In this document: in pieces, positions 45,401 through 54,434 of the stretch | How the letters are laid out: the number at the start of each line of letters is the position of its first letter | Position numbering within the stretch: position 1 is the first letter of the stretch | Assembly (NCBI RefSeq): GCF_039534915.1 | Contig: NZ_BAAAWE010000001.1 | Span: forward strand, 3,348,001 to 3,412,000 | Length of the DNA stretch: 64,000 nucleotides | Origin: Streptomyces roseofulvus | GTDB lineage: Bacteria > Actinomycetota > Actinomycetes > Streptomycetales > Streptomycetaceae | Direction: 5' to 3' | The notes under the pieces: generated by a model | The model's database searches: none | What the model was told of the DNA's origin: nothing | What the model saw: only the letters and a program-made list of their open reading frames with translations | Made by a program: the position numbers and the translations under genes

Positions 45401-48400
45401 CGGCGCCCGCGACCGACGTGATCTGGTCGTCGTCGTCATAGGTGTACGTGTGGTCGAGCGTCTCCGCCTCGGCCCCCGTACCCGACTGACGGATCAGACG
45501 GCTCTTCGCGTCGTACTCGTAGGAGACGGTCACGCCGCCCGGCGAGCGCATCTCCTTCGCCCGGCCTCCCCCGTCGTAGACCGCGGTGAACGTGCGGTCC
45601 TCGATGTTCGGGTGGGTCGGTGTCGAGGGCTCGACGGTCTTCTCCGGCATGCCCCACGTGTTGTACGTGGTGATGAACGGGTTGCCCCGTCCGTCCGTGA
45701 ACCGGGTCAGGTTGCCGGCCGCGTCGTAGCCGTAGGACGTGGTGATCGACTCGGTGGCCGAGACCGGCTCCACGAGCTTCGTGACGAGCCCCGAGGCGTC
45801 GTACGTGAAGGTCTTCGTGTGTCCCCGGTAGTCGGTCATCGAGACGGCGTTGCCGACCCGGTCGTACGTGCTGGAGCTGAAGCGCAGGACCGCGCCCTGC
45901 GCATCCAGGTCCTCGGTCTTGACCAGGTTCCCGAAGCCGTCGTATGTGTTCCGGGTGCTGGTGCCGTCCGCGTCCTTCGCGGTGAGGACCTCGCCGTCCG
46001 CGTTGTACGTGAACGTCGAGACGTTCCCCGCGCCGTCGGTGGACTCGACGACCTCGCCGACCGCGTCGTACTTGTACGAGTGGGTCACGCCGGTCGGGGA
46101 GACCGTCCGGGACAGCTCACCGCCCGGGGCGTCGTACTCGTTGAAGGACGTGTAGGCCCGCGCCGTCGGCTGGCGCACGATCTGCGTGCTGCTGACCGGA
46201 CGCTCCAGGTAGTCCCAGGTGGTCTCCTCGCGGGCGCCGTTCGGCCGGGTGGCCGAGAGCTGGTCGCCGTTGGTGTCGTAGGTGTACCTCGTCGTGCCGC
46301 TGCCGGGCTCCGTGACCGAGGCCAGGTCGCCGAGCTGCGTGTAGGTGTAGGTGGTGCGGTTGCCGAGCGCGTCGACCTCCGCCGTCACCTGGCCGAGCTT
46401 GTTGTACTCGTTGTACGACGTGGCCCGTATCGGGGCGGTGGCGCCCGGCGCGAGGTACTCGGGCGAGGTGGTCGAGGTCTCCTGGCCCTCGGCGTCGTAC
46501 GCCGTCGTCGTCACGTTGCCGAGCGGGTCCGAGGTCTCCGTCGGCTCGCCGAAGGTGTTGTAGCCGGTCATGGAGACGGGACGGACCGAGACCGCGGCCC
46601 CGCCGTTCTGTTCGGCCATGACCGCCGGCTCGGTGACCGAGGTCTGCTGGCCGGCCTCGTCGTAGCCGTAGTCGGTGACGTTGCCCGCGGGGTCCGTCAT
46701 CGAGGTCGGCAGACCTCGCTGGTCCAGCTTCCACGTGCTGGTGCGGACCGAGGAGCCCGCGGCCGGCAGGGTGCCGCCCTTGAGCGCCGTGATCTGCGCC
46801 GGGGCGAGGGCCTCGGAGTACACCTGGACGTCGTCCAGGCCGCCGAGGTGGTTCTCGCCGTACGCGCCCTTGTACCAGCGGCGGCCGAGCTGGAGCGGTC
46901 CGGTGGCCTCCCACGGGGTGGCGAAGGTGGCGGCCGTGCCGCTCTCGACGCCGTTCACGTACAGGCGCAGCTTGGCGCTCGCCTGGTCGTAGACGCCGAC
47001 GAGGTGGGTCCAGGTGTTGGCGGTGACGGCGGCGGTGCCCGACGAGACCCGCACGATGGCCGGGTCGTAGGTGTCGGTGGCGTGCCGGTTGAAGGTCCAG
47101 CCGTAGGCCGTCGAGTAGTACAGCTGGAAGCCGGAGGCCTCCTTGCCGTCCTGCGCGACGAAGGTCCGGTTGGCCGTCGTGGAGCCCAGCTTGACCCAGG
47201 CGGAGACCGTGAAGCTGCCGTTGGTGTTCACCACCGGGCCGGTGGTCTGCGCCCACGACTCGGCGTTGCCGTCGAAGACGGCGCTGCCGCCCCGGTCGGT
47301 GTTCCAGTGCATGCCGGTGCCGTGGCTGCCGGTGTTGTTGGCGCCGGAGGAGTCCGCGAGGCCGAAGCCGGTGGTCTCGTCCAGCTTGTAGCGGGCCACC
47401 GGGGCCGTGGTGCCGTCGTGGACGGTGGTGCCGGTGACGTTGCCCAGGTTGTCGTACCGGGTGTCCGTCGTGGAGACGTCGTTGGTCGCCGGGTCGGTCT
47501 CCGTCTCCGAGACCACGTTGTCGTCCGGGTCGTACGAGACCTTCGTCGAACGCCCGAGCCCGTTCGGGTCGAGGACCGAGGACGTCGTACGGTCGGCCGC
47601 GTCCACCGTGAAGGTGGTGCGGGTCTGGCCGTCGTTGGTGATCTGCTCGATCAGGTTGCCGGCGGCGTCGTAGGTGTTCGCCTGCTCCGTGAAGGACTTG
47701 CCGGACTTGGGGTCCTTGCGGACCACCGTGGCCGACAGGCCGTCGTCGGTGTAGGTGTACGCGGTCACCCAGCCCATGGCGTCCGTGATGGACGCGAGTC
47801 GGCCGGCCGGGTCGTAGGCCCGGGACTCCTGCACGAGCGTGGTCGCCGGCGAGGGGCTGTACGGGTCGCCGGTGTAGTTCAGCAGGTTGGTCGTGAGCGG
47901 TCGCTGCTCGCCGTCGAAGGTGTAGGTGTTGACCGTCCCCATGGGGTCGGTCTCCTTCACCTTGTTGCCGTAGGCGTCGTACTCGAACGACGTGGTGTCG
48001 CCGCCCGGGTCCGTCCGGCTCGCCAGCTGGTTGTGGGCGTCGTACGTCATCGACGTGACACGGGCCGTGTCACCGCCGGTGAGGTCCGCGACCGACTGCG
48101 ACAGGATGTTGCCGTCCGGGTCGTAGGCCGTGGTGGTCTTCGCCTGGTGGACCGCTCCGGTGACCCGGTTGGTGACCTTCGGCGTCGTCTCGGTGAGGAC
48201 CTGGTCGTTCTTGTCGTACGTCTGCGAGGTGGTCAGGCCGGCCGGGAAGGCGTCGTTGACCTCCGTCTTCGTGATCTGGCGGCCCAGGTTGTCGTACGTG
48301 TACCGCACCTTGGCGCCGTTGGCGTCGGTGATCTCCGCCAGGTCTCCGTTGGCGAAGTAGCTGTACGAGGTCTTCTTGCCGCCCGCGGTGGTGACGGTGG

Positions 48401-51400
48401 CCACCAGGCCCGCCGGCGCGACCGCCGTGCCGCCCTCCGCCGCCGGGGTGGTGGCGGTGGTGTAGGTGGTCGTCGCGGTGCGGCCGTTCGGGTGCCCGGC
48501 CACCGGGGGCGTGGTCACCGACAGCAGGTTGCCGCCGGTGTCGTAGCTGTAGCTGGTCAGGTACGTGTTGTCCGTCGGGCCCGAGGAACGGCCGTCGCGC
48601 TCGGTGAGGAGCAGGTCGTTGCGCAGGTCCATCGGCGGGAAGGCCGTGGTCGCGTCCGGGTAGTAGGTGAAGTACTCCGTCGAGCACTTGTTGGCCGCGG
48701 TGTTCTGGCAGGTGGTCTGGGAGACCGCGTTGCCGCGCACGTCGTGGCCGGTGATCGAGCGGTTGCCGTTGGCGTCCGTGACGGTGTGCAGGAAGCCGCC
48801 GGTGTCGTACCCGTAGGTGGTGCGGGCGCCCTCGGTGTCGATCGCGGCGAGCAGGCGGTTGCCCATCTCGGCGTCGTACACGTAGGTGAGGGTCTTGTCC
48901 GTCGGGTCGGTCAGCTTGACCGTCTTGACCGGGGCGATGCCGGAGGACGCCTTGTAGGCCGACCAGTGCGCCGCCACGTCCGCGTCGGTCAGGCCCTTGG
49001 CGTGGACCGCGACCTCGGCGAGGGAGCCGGTGAAGAAGGAGACGTCTCCCGGGGAGCTGTACCACTTGGAGAAGCCGGCGCCGATGAACGTCCGGGACGT
49101 CGTCTGGTCGTTCGGCGCTCCGGTGCAGGTGCCCTGCTTGACGCCGTCCAGGTACAGCGTCTGGGTGGTGCCCGCGGCCGACAGCACGGCGTGGTGCCAC
49201 TTGTCGTCGGTCACGGTGCCCGTGGAGCCGAGGGTGGCGTTGCCGTTGCAGGTGCTCGACCACCAGTGGCCGTGCAGCTTCTCGTCGGCGCCGACGTAGA
49301 GCAGGTCGCTCCAGCTGCCGGTGACGCCGCCCGGGTTGTTCGGGGCGACGCTCTGGTCGCTCATGATCACGCCGGGTTCGGCGGTCTTGAACCAGAGCTC
49401 GACCGAGCGGTCGGCCTTGGCGTGCAGCGGCCCGTACGGGAGCTCCGCGAAGGAGGTCGCCCCGTCGAAGGTCGCCGCGCTCGCGTCACCGGGGCCGAAG
49501 GGGCCCTCCGCGCCCTGGATGACGTTGTTGTACGTGCCGAACCCGGTGTTCACCTGGTTCGCGGCCTGCGCCGCGCCGTCGGTGTCGTCCAGGCGCCAGT
49601 AGCCGGCCGGGGCGGAGCCCATGACGGCGGAGCGGTAGACCTGGGACGAGCCGGTGATGGTCGGCGGGTTGAGCTTCCAGGTGCCGCCGTTGCCGTCGGT
49701 CGCCTGGAGGACGCGGTCGTCGGTGGTGTCGTAGACGACCGACGCCTGGGTCTTCAGGTTGGGCGTGGTGATCTTCTGGAGCAGTCCGGCGGACCGCTTG
49801 GCGGCCTGGTACTGCGTGGAGATCACGCCGGCCGAGAGCGGCTCGGAGTAGATCGCCACCTCGGCCATCTGCCCGTTGAAGTGCCCGAGCTTGTCGTTCG
49901 GGTTCATCGACGGCCAGCCGTCGGTGTTCACACCGGCGCCGAGCGAGATGTAGGGCTGCGCCCAGTCGTTGATCGTGCCCGACAGGGAGCCGACGACGGC
50001 GCCGTCGAGGTACAGCGTCTGCCCGTTGGCGACACCGGTCAGGACGGCGTTGTGCCACTGCCCGTCGGTGACGGTCGGCGTGGAGGTGATCGTCGTCATG
50101 CAGCCCGGCGACATCGCCAGGCAGCCGCGGAGCTTGCCGTCCATGCCGACGTACACCGCGGGGGTGTTCTTGGTGGTGTTGGCGACCGGGTCGGGGTCGC
50201 TGAGCGGCTTGTCGCCGTAGTAGAACAGCACGCCGCCCGCGGTGGTCGTCTTGAACCACAGCGAGACCGTCGTGTACGAGGGCGTGGCGCCCGGCGCGGC
50301 CGGCATCTCGACGTACGAGGTGGTGCCGTTGAAGGTCGCGGCCTTCTGGGTGGAGCCGGCGAGGGGGCCGGTGCCGCCCAGCGTCACGTTCTTGTACGTG
50401 CCGTTGTACTGGCCCTGGTTGGCGTCGAGGGCGTCCTTCGCCACCGTGCCGGTGGTCTCGCCGAGCCGCCAGTACGCGAACGGGTCGGCGTCCAGGACCG
50501 TGGTGCGGTAGTGGTTGCCGGTCGCGTAGGCGTACGTGGTGCACTTCGACCAGTCGGCCGGCGGGCACACCTTGGTGAGCTGGTCACCGGTGTAGGTGTA
50601 CTGCCAGGTCTGGACGGAGTTCGCGTCCCCGACGGTGGCCTGGTCGGTGTAGACGGTCTGGACGTGCCAGGCGGTCGCGCCGGCGGGCTGGTACCAGGTG
50701 AGGCCCAGGTTCCGCTTGGACGTGACGTTGGTGATCTTCGTCAGGCGCTTGTTCGCGTCGTAGGTGAAGGTCTCCGTGCGACCCGCGTAGTCCTTGATGG
50801 TGCTCAGCGCGTAGGTGCCGGTCGTCGCGGTCGCCTGCTTGAAGGCGTACTCCGTGAAGTCCTTGTCCGTGAGCGCGTAGCCGCCGGTGACCGCCGCGAG
50901 GCGGGCGTAGCGGCCCAGCGGGGGCACGAAGGTGCCGTCGGAGTTGCGGCCGAAGGCGACCTGCTCACCACCGGGGTAGGTGATGACGACGCTGGTGAGC
51001 GCCCCGCTGCCGTCCTTGACCTCGACGGCCTTCATGTCGGCGATCGTCGACCAGCCGGCGCCGAACGCGGAGTCCACGCGCGGGTCGAGGCTGTTGTAGG
51101 AGCGGTCGATCTCCAGCGACGGGCCGATGACCGGCACGTCGGCGTCGGTGTCCTCGGTCGTGTAGTTGCCGTCCGAGGGGTCGAACTCGTGGCCGTCGGT
51201 GTTCATCGACAGGCCGGAGGTGACCGGCGGCTGCGGCACGGCCGTGGTGAAGCGGCTGCCCTCGACGACGGCGGAGGTGCCGTCGCTGGCCTCCGCGTAC
51301 CAGTCGTAGCTCTCCGACCACTTCAGCTTGCCCGCGGGCACCTTCCAGCTGCCCTTGGCGATCGCGCCGGAGGTCGCCACCAGGGCGCCGGCGTCGTCGT

Positions 51401-53189
51401 AGACCTCGAAGGTGTACGAGAGCGGGTTGGGGCCTTTGTCGGCGTCGCTCGCGTAGACGAGCAGCTCCGGCTGGAGCGTGTTGGCCTGGAAGTTGGCCGG
51501 CGGGTACTGGGCGTTGATCTGCGGCGCCGTGTTCGCCGTGTAGGTCAGGACCAGCGCCGGACGGTAGCCGGCGGTCGCCGAGTTGTCCGAGTGGAACTTC
51601 TTCCAGTGGAGCATGTCGTTGGTCGGCGCGGTGAGCGCGAGGCCGTAGTTGGCCGCGCCTCCGGCGACGTTGTTGAACCAGGTGGTCGACAGCGTCACCG
51701 GCATCTTGACGCCGACGCTCGCCGAGCCCGAGCTGTTGGAGCAGGAGGCTCCGGGCGCCGGGGTGGCCGAGCCGATCGCGGCGCCGTAGGACGGGCCGGG
51801 GTAGGACGTGACGCCGGACGGCGTCCACGACTGGGTGACCGGGTGGACCGAGAACGACTGGGCGGCGCAGGTCGAGGACCACAGGGCGTACACGTTCAGG
51901 GTGGCGGCGGTGACCCGCTGCCCGGCGAGCGTGGTGCCCAGGGTGCTGAACTGCAGGAAGGAGTTGGCCTTGTTGGTGCCCGAGTCGTACGAGCCGACCT
52001 TGATCTGGGTCTCGGTGGAGTGGTCCCCGCCGATGGTGTTCTGCGTGTACGTCGAGTTCGACGCGGTGACGGTCGGGTCGACGGTCACCGGGTAGACGCG
52101 CGCCGGGTCGTCGAGCCAGGCGCGGTCGGCGGTCATCCGCAGGGCCGGCTTGCCGTCGACGGTGGTGAGCTCGTAGGTGACGTTCCGCGACTGGGCGGCG
52201 TCGCCGGAGCGCGGGTCGACCTTGGAGTCCTCCATGTACGCGTGCGGGATGGTCGCGGCGACCTTCCCGTCGGCGTCGGTGAACTCGACGTCGCCGTCGG
52301 CGGCGACGCGCGGGGTGAGGCCCTTCACGTCGAGCGGGAAGGTCCAGGAGTTCGCGGCCCGCGGGGAGCGCAGGACGACGTTCTCCTTGAAGCCCTCGGC
52401 GAGCGGCACGAGCTGCACGTCGGTGTCGGGGAGGACGCCGGCGTAGGTGACGGTGCCGTTCTTCTCGTCGACGACGGGCGCGCTCTTCGCCGCGTCCCGC
52501 AGGGCGTAGGCCAGGGTGCGGCCCTTGCCGAAGTCGACGGAGGCGAGGGCCTTGTCGGCGGCGGTCGGCGCGAACTCGACGTCGAGGGAGTTGGCCGTCT
52601 GCTGGAGGCGGCCGTCCTTGTCCTCGGTCAGGCTGGTGTCGATCGGCTTCCAGGTGCCGTCGGCGGCCTTGAAGTTGGTCCGGCCGGTGTAGTGGCGGAC
52701 GCTGGTGGAGCCGTCGGCGTTGACGTAGTAGTCCGAGGTGGCCGTCGACTTCCTGGCGTCCCGCTTGCTGGTGCGCTCGTCGAAGCTCTTGGCGTCGCCC
52801 GGCGCCTTGCCGGTGCGGACCTCGGCGGGGTCGTCGGTCTCGCGCTGGAACGGCGCGAGTTCGCCCTTGCCCTTGCCGGGCTTGCGTCCGGCGCCGCCTT
52901 CGGCGCTGGTGGCGTCGGCGGACGCCTTGTGGCTCTTGCCGCGGGCGGTGCCGCCCTGCTGGTCGGGGGTGTCGAGGGGATCGTCGCTCTTCAGCCACTT
53001 CCACAGGCCCGAGAGGGAGAGCTCGGGCATGCGCACCGGTTCGAGGACGGCTCCGCTCGCCATCGCCGTCTCGGTCGTGAGCATGAGGAAGAACGCTATG
53101 AGCGTGGAAAGAGCCGTAGCCCTCAGCCTTCTTCTGCCAGTTCGGCCTGGCGGGAAGAGGCGAGGGCCACGGACCCGGCGTGTCTTCAT
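42423..53189 (-). CDS. Secreted RHS/YD-repeat polymorphic toxin with HINT and nuclease
   Basis: 3588 residues from ATG 53189. A long Arg-rich signal (KTRRVRGPRLF, then ALSTLIAFFLMLTTETAMA) exports it. A Gly/Lys/Pro region, a DNRLRE-like domain (about 390-555) and Fn3-like stretch precede YD/RHS repeats starting near 690. LamG-like domains lie near 905-1110, 1195-1390 and 1930-2140. The RHS core ends at DPTGHW (Trp2991). A Lys/Val/Ala repeat fills about 2995-3125, then a Gly/Ala hydrophobic segment. A HINT domain runs from Cys3278 to Asn3424 (ALLVHNC). The last 164 residues form a DNA/RNA non-specific endonuclease with ARGHLLAGRLGG (His3491), NLVTLTQDPVNSPLM and a basic end. HINT should release it. 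Next downstream is a candidate immunity gene. Confidence 0.92.
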   Translation of the reverse strand: MKTRRVRGPRLFPPGRTGRRRLRATALSTLIAFFLMLTTETAMASGAVLEPVRMPELSLSGLWKWLKSDDPLDTPDQQGGTARGKSHKASADATSAEGGAGRKPGKGKGELAPFQRETDDPAEVRTGKAPGDAKSFDERTSKRDARKSTATSDYYVNADGSTSVRHYTGRTNFKAADGTWKPIDTSLTEDKDGRLQQTANSLDVEFAPTAADKALASVDFGKGRTLAYALRDAAKSAPVVDEKNGTVTYAGVLPDTDVQLVPLAEGFKENVVLRSPRAANSWTFPLDVKGLTPRVAADGDVEFTDADGKVAATIPHAYMEDSKVDPRSGDAAQSRNVTYELTTVDGKPALRMTADRAWLDDPARVYPVTVDPTVTASNSTYTQNTIGGDHSTETQIKVGSYDSGTNKANSFLQFSTLGTTLAGQRVTAATLNVYALWSSTCAAQSFSVHPVTQSWTPSGVTSYPGPSYGAAIGSATPAPGASCSNSSGSASVGVKMPVTLSTTWFNNVAGGAANYGLALTAPTNDMLHWKKFHSDNSATAGYRPALVLTYTANTAPQINAQYPPANFQANTLQPELLVYASDADKGPNPLSYTFEVYDDAGALVATSGAIAKGSWKVPAGKLKWSESYDWYAEASDGTSAVVEGSRFTTAVPQPPVTSGLSMNTDGHEFDPSDGNYTTEDTDADVPVIGPSLEIDRSYNSLDPRVDSAFGAGWSTIADMKAVEVKDGSGALTSVVITYPGGEQVAFGRNSDGTFVPPLGRYARLAAVTGGYALTDKDFTEYAFKQATATTGTYALSTIKDYAGRTETFTYDANKRLTKITNVTSKRNLGLTWYQPAGATAWHVQTVYTDQATVGDANSVQTWQYTYTGDQLTKVCPPADWSKCTTYAYATGNHYRTTVLDADPFAYWRLGETTGTVAKDALDANQGQYNGTYKNVTLGGTGPLAGSTQKAATFNGTTSYVEMPAAPGATPSYTTVSLWFKTTTAGGVLFYYGDKPLSDPDPVANTTKNTPAVYVGMDGKLRGCLAMSPGCMTTITSTPTVTDGQWHNAVLTGVANGQTLYLDGAVVGSLSGTINDWAQPYISLGAGVNTDGWPSMNPNDKLGHFNGQMAEVAIYSEPLSAGVISTQYQAAKRSAGLLQKITTPNLKTQASVVYDTTDDRVLQATDGNGGTWKLNPPTITGSSQVYRSAVMGSAPAGYWRLDDTDGAAQAANQVNTGFGTYNNVIQGAEGPFGPGDASAATFDGATSFAELPYGPLHAKADRSVELWFKTAEPGVIMSDQSVAPNNPGGVTGSWSDLLYVGADEKLHGHWWSSTCNGNATLGSTGTVTDDKWHHAVLSAAGTTQTLYLDGVKQGTCTGAPNDQTTSRTFIGAGFSKWYSSPGDVSFFTGSLAEVAVHAKGLTDADVAAHWSAYKASSGIAPVKTVKLTDPTDKTLTYVYDAEMGNRLLAAIDTEGARTTYGYDTGGFLHTVTDANGNRSITGHDVRGNAVSQTTCQNTAANKCSTEYFTYYPDATTAFPPMDLRNDLLLTERDGRSSGPTDNTYLTSYSYDTGGNLLSVTTPPVAGHPNGRTATTTYTTATTPAAEGGTAVAPAGLVATVTTAGGKKTSYSYFANGDLAEITDANGAKVRYTYDNLGRQITKTEVNDAFPAGLTTSQTYDKNDQVLTETTPKVTNRVTGAVHQAKTTTAYDPDGNILSQSVADLTGGDTARVTSMTYDAHNQLASRTDPGGDTTSFEYDAYGNKVKETDPMGTVNTYTFDGEQRPLTTNLLNYTGDPYSPSPATTLVQESRAYDPAGRLASITDAMGWVTAYTYTDDGLSATVVRKDPKSGKSFTEQANTYDAAGNLIEQITNDGQTRTTFTVDAADRTTSSVLDPNGLGRSTKVSYDPDDNVVSETETDPATNDVSTTDTRYDNLGNVTGTTVHDGTTAPVARYKLDETTGFGLADSSGANNTGSHGTGMHWNTDRGGSAVFDGNAESWAQTTGPVVNTNGSFTVSAWVKLGSTTANRTFVAQDGKEASGFQLYYSTAYGWTFNRHATDTYDPAIVRVSSGTAAVTANTWTHLVGVYDQASAKLRLYVNGVESGTAATFATPWEATGPLQLGRRWYKGAYGENHLGGLDDVQVYSEALAPAQITALKGGTLPAAGSSVRTSTWKLDQRGLPTSMTDPAGNVTDYGYDEAGQQTSVTEPAVMAEQNGGAAVSVRPVSMTGYNTFGEPTETSDPLGNVTTTAYDAEGQETSTTSPEYLAPGATAPIRATSYNEYNKLGQVTAEVDALGNRTTYTYTQLGDLASVTEPGSGTTRYTYDTNGDQLSATRPNGAREETTWDYLERPVSSTQIVRQPTARAYTSFNEYDAPGGELSRTVSPTGVTHSYKYDAVGEVVESTDGAGNVSTFTYNADGEVLTAKDADGTSTRNTYDGFGNLVKTEDLDAQGAVLRFSSSTYDRVGNAVSMTDYRGHTKTFTYDASGLVTKLVEPVSATESITTSYGYDAAGNLTRFTDGRGNPFITTYNTWGMPEKTVEPSTPTHPNIEDRTFTAVYDGGGRAKEMRSPGGVTVSYEYDAKSRLIRQSGTGAEAETLDHTYTYDDDDQITSVAGAGTEKNTFTYDDRGLLLTAAGPSGSSSFAWNGDAALTQRTDAAGTSTFGYDTAGRLKTVDDGATGAKATYTYNKNNDVTEIDYGTGKAKRSFGYDSLQRLTSDKLTSPSGKVLASVAYGWDANDNEVSKTTTGVTGASVNTYTYDWADRLTSWNNGTTTEVYGYDASGNRTRVGGDTYTYDARNRLTSDGHNTYTYTARGTLSSVTDDAGQTSQVKADAFNRVIKEGSRTYAYDGLDRVLEAKDETGAAIHTFQYSGAGNDVASDGVSSYSRDASGSLVGVKTAVSSVLAFTDLHDDVVAQYTAAGEALTGSTTYGPFGKVIQSAGMLGALGYQSGWTDPETAKVNMAARWYSPQTGQFNSRDTEATGGVPNSINANRYAYANGNPLTGVDPTGHWFEWAKKAVKKVTKKVKKTVKSAWKKTKATVKKAAKVVKRAAKAVKKAVKKAVKRAKRAVRKAVRYVADSVRKVKRYVKRTYKRVKRAVHRVVKHVKRAVRKVAKAVKHVAKKVVKAAKKVGRAVKKAAKATANFVKQHASTIASVATGIAVFAGCTAITAGVGAIGCAALAGAAANGVGYMMGDGPKTLGGLAMAVGIGAVTGAVGGVAGRLAANAAGKLVSGTIGKVISGAAEGAAEGAATGAVEYGTSCVRSEEGCSVVGAAKATAIGAGMGGAFGAAASKGSGCHSFTGGTRVVLAGGGTKLISKVQKGDKVLTAEPGEKGRTAKEAHTVSKVHVTTHDRDYVEVKVATAGGVKTLQTTALHQIYDATTNTWTRAMDLKKGDRLQTADGSRAEVVNTRTYIDTTVTYDLSVDGLHTYYVVAGDAALLVHNCTNPKLKQDQYAWDNQVRYRGLDDLGRPQGIDAQVTPNMLDKGSEAGKTRTPGWRGNGTLYNEARGHLLAGRLGGAGKGKYARRNLVTLTQDPVNSPLMRDLIEGPIYDAVKKGEAVQYSVKPVYAGGNPIPIRLEFEAFGNRGFQLSGFLDNPAAGVRTPVRR

Positions 53190-53246
53190 GGGTCGGCCTT
53201 TACTTACGCGTTGCTTACAAAGCCTCGCGAGCCTTCCCGATGGTCG

Positions 53247-53262
53247 ATCACGCGTGTGATCC
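53247..53262. promoter_or_regulatory. Inverted repeat upstream of the RHS toxin gene
   Basis: GATCAC-GCGT-GTGATC, 6-bp perfect arms, 58-73 bases upstream of the start. The neighbouring sequence is unusually AT-rich for this genome (CCTTTTTTACTTTGCCTTTAG), which fits a promoter. Regulator unknown. Confidence 0.4.
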
Positions 53263-53354
53263 AGGGGTACCTTTTTTACTTTGCCTTTAGAAACCGGAGG
53301 GGGAACATCCGCAAAGGGCCGATCCGCCCCCTCCGTCGCCTTCGCCCCGAACGG

Positions 53355-53969
53355 TCACTTCTCCGCGGCCAGTCGCGCCACGACCGCCTCGACCTCGCCG
53401 CCGGCCTTCTCGCCGGCCGCGATCCGCGTCACGTTCTCCGGCACCTCACCGGCACCCGCGCCCTCGTCGACCACGACGAACCGGACGCCGCCGTTCTTCG
53501 CCGCGGCCTCCGTCGCCGCCGTCACCTGGGCCGGGCCCGAGGCCACGACGATCTCGCAGTCGCGCTGCACCAGCCCGTTGAGGAACGGGCGCGCGTTCGC
53601 CACCGTCCGCTCCCCCATCACCGGCACGTACGTCACCCGCACCCGCCCGTCCGCGGAGGCGCGCTGCATGCCCTCCCACAGGGGCGCGGCGGGAGCGCCC
53701 GACACGATGCCCCGCTCGTCCGTCAGGAGGCAGGCGTCCCGGTCCGCGTAGGCACGGGACCGGGGGTCCGGGGGCGTGCCGCGCTCGTCGCCGACGGCGC
53801 CGGAGACGAGCCGGGCCCCGAGCAGCCCGAGGAGCACGACGAGGACCGAGCCGACCGCCCAGCCGGCCCGGCCGCGCAGCATCCCGGCCGCCGCCGCGAG
53901 CACGTCGGGCGTGGTGGAGCGGGTCTCCGCCTTGGGGGCGCGGGTGCGCCACGTACGCCTGGTCTTCAC
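53355..53969 (-). CDS. Truncated BMP-like membrane-anchored binding protein
   Basis: 204 residues from GTG 53969, overlapping the upstream stop (GTGA). One membrane segment at about 35-55 (AVGSVLVVLLGLLGARLVSG) is followed by a domain that resembles one half of a basic-membrane-protein (BMP) type periplasmic-binding fold: DRDACLLTDERGIVSGAPAA, then ARPFLNGLVQRDCEIVVASG, then FVVVDEGAGAG. BMP proteins bind nucleosides and signals for ABC import; this one is only half size and lacks its transporter. It is translated with the small membrane protein upstream, and sits directly before the RHS toxin gene, with which it could cooperate. Uncertain. Confidence 0.75.
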   Translation of the reverse strand: MKTRRTWRTRAPKAETRSTTPDVLAAAAGMLRGRAGWAVGSVLVVLLGLLGARLVSGAVGDERGTPPDPRSRAYADRDACLLTDERGIVSGAPAAPLWEGMQRASADGRVRVTYVPVMGERTVANARPFLNGLVQRDCEIVVASGPAQVTAATEAAAKNGGVRFVVVDEGAGAGEVPENVTRIAAGEKAGGEVEAVVARLAAEK

Positions 53970-54307
53970 GCGGCCCGTCCCTTCCCGCGCGCGAGCAGGA
54001 CGTGCGCGGCCGCGCCCACCGTGGAGAGGGTGAGCAGCAGCAGGTCGAGGAGGAAGGCGCCGCCCGAGGTCTCGACGGGGGTCAGCGCGATCTGGAAGCC
54101 CCAGCCGACCGAGACGGCCGTGAACAGGAGCGCGGCCAGCCACTCGGCGCGGGTCCCCCGGTACAGCGCGAGCGCCAGCGCGGGCACGAAGCCGAGGACG
54201 CCGAGGCTGAGCACCGGCACGGCGGCCAGCGCCGCCCGGGCGGCGAGCGGGGGCGGCCCCTCGCGGCGCGGGGCGGCGCCCTTCTCCAGGACGACGGGCT
54301 GGTTCAC
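53966..54307 (-). CDS. Small three-segment membrane protein
   Basis: 113 residues from GTG 54307 with GAGAGG upstream. Three hydrophobic segments: AALAAVPVLSLGVLGFVPAL, WLAALLFTAVSVGWGFQIAL and AFLLDLLLLTLSTVGAAAHV. No known motif. It is coupled by a 4-base overlap to the BMP-like gene, so the two proteins probably form one unit in the membrane. Confidence 0.75.
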   Translation of the reverse strand: MNQPVVLEKGAAPRREGPPPLAARAALAAVPVLSLGVLGFVPALALALYRGTRAEWLAALLFTAVSVGWGFQIALTPVETSGGAFLLDLLLLTLSTVGAAAHVLLARGKGRAA

Positions 54308-54434
54308 GGGTCGGGACCTCTCAGGCTCGCGGCCGCGCGCTGCTTTGCGCGCGCGTACGACAGGGGACGCCGTACGGTACAGCGCCCGCCCCGGAGATCA
54401 CCCCGCGGGGCTCCTCAGAGCTCCGCCCCGGCGG

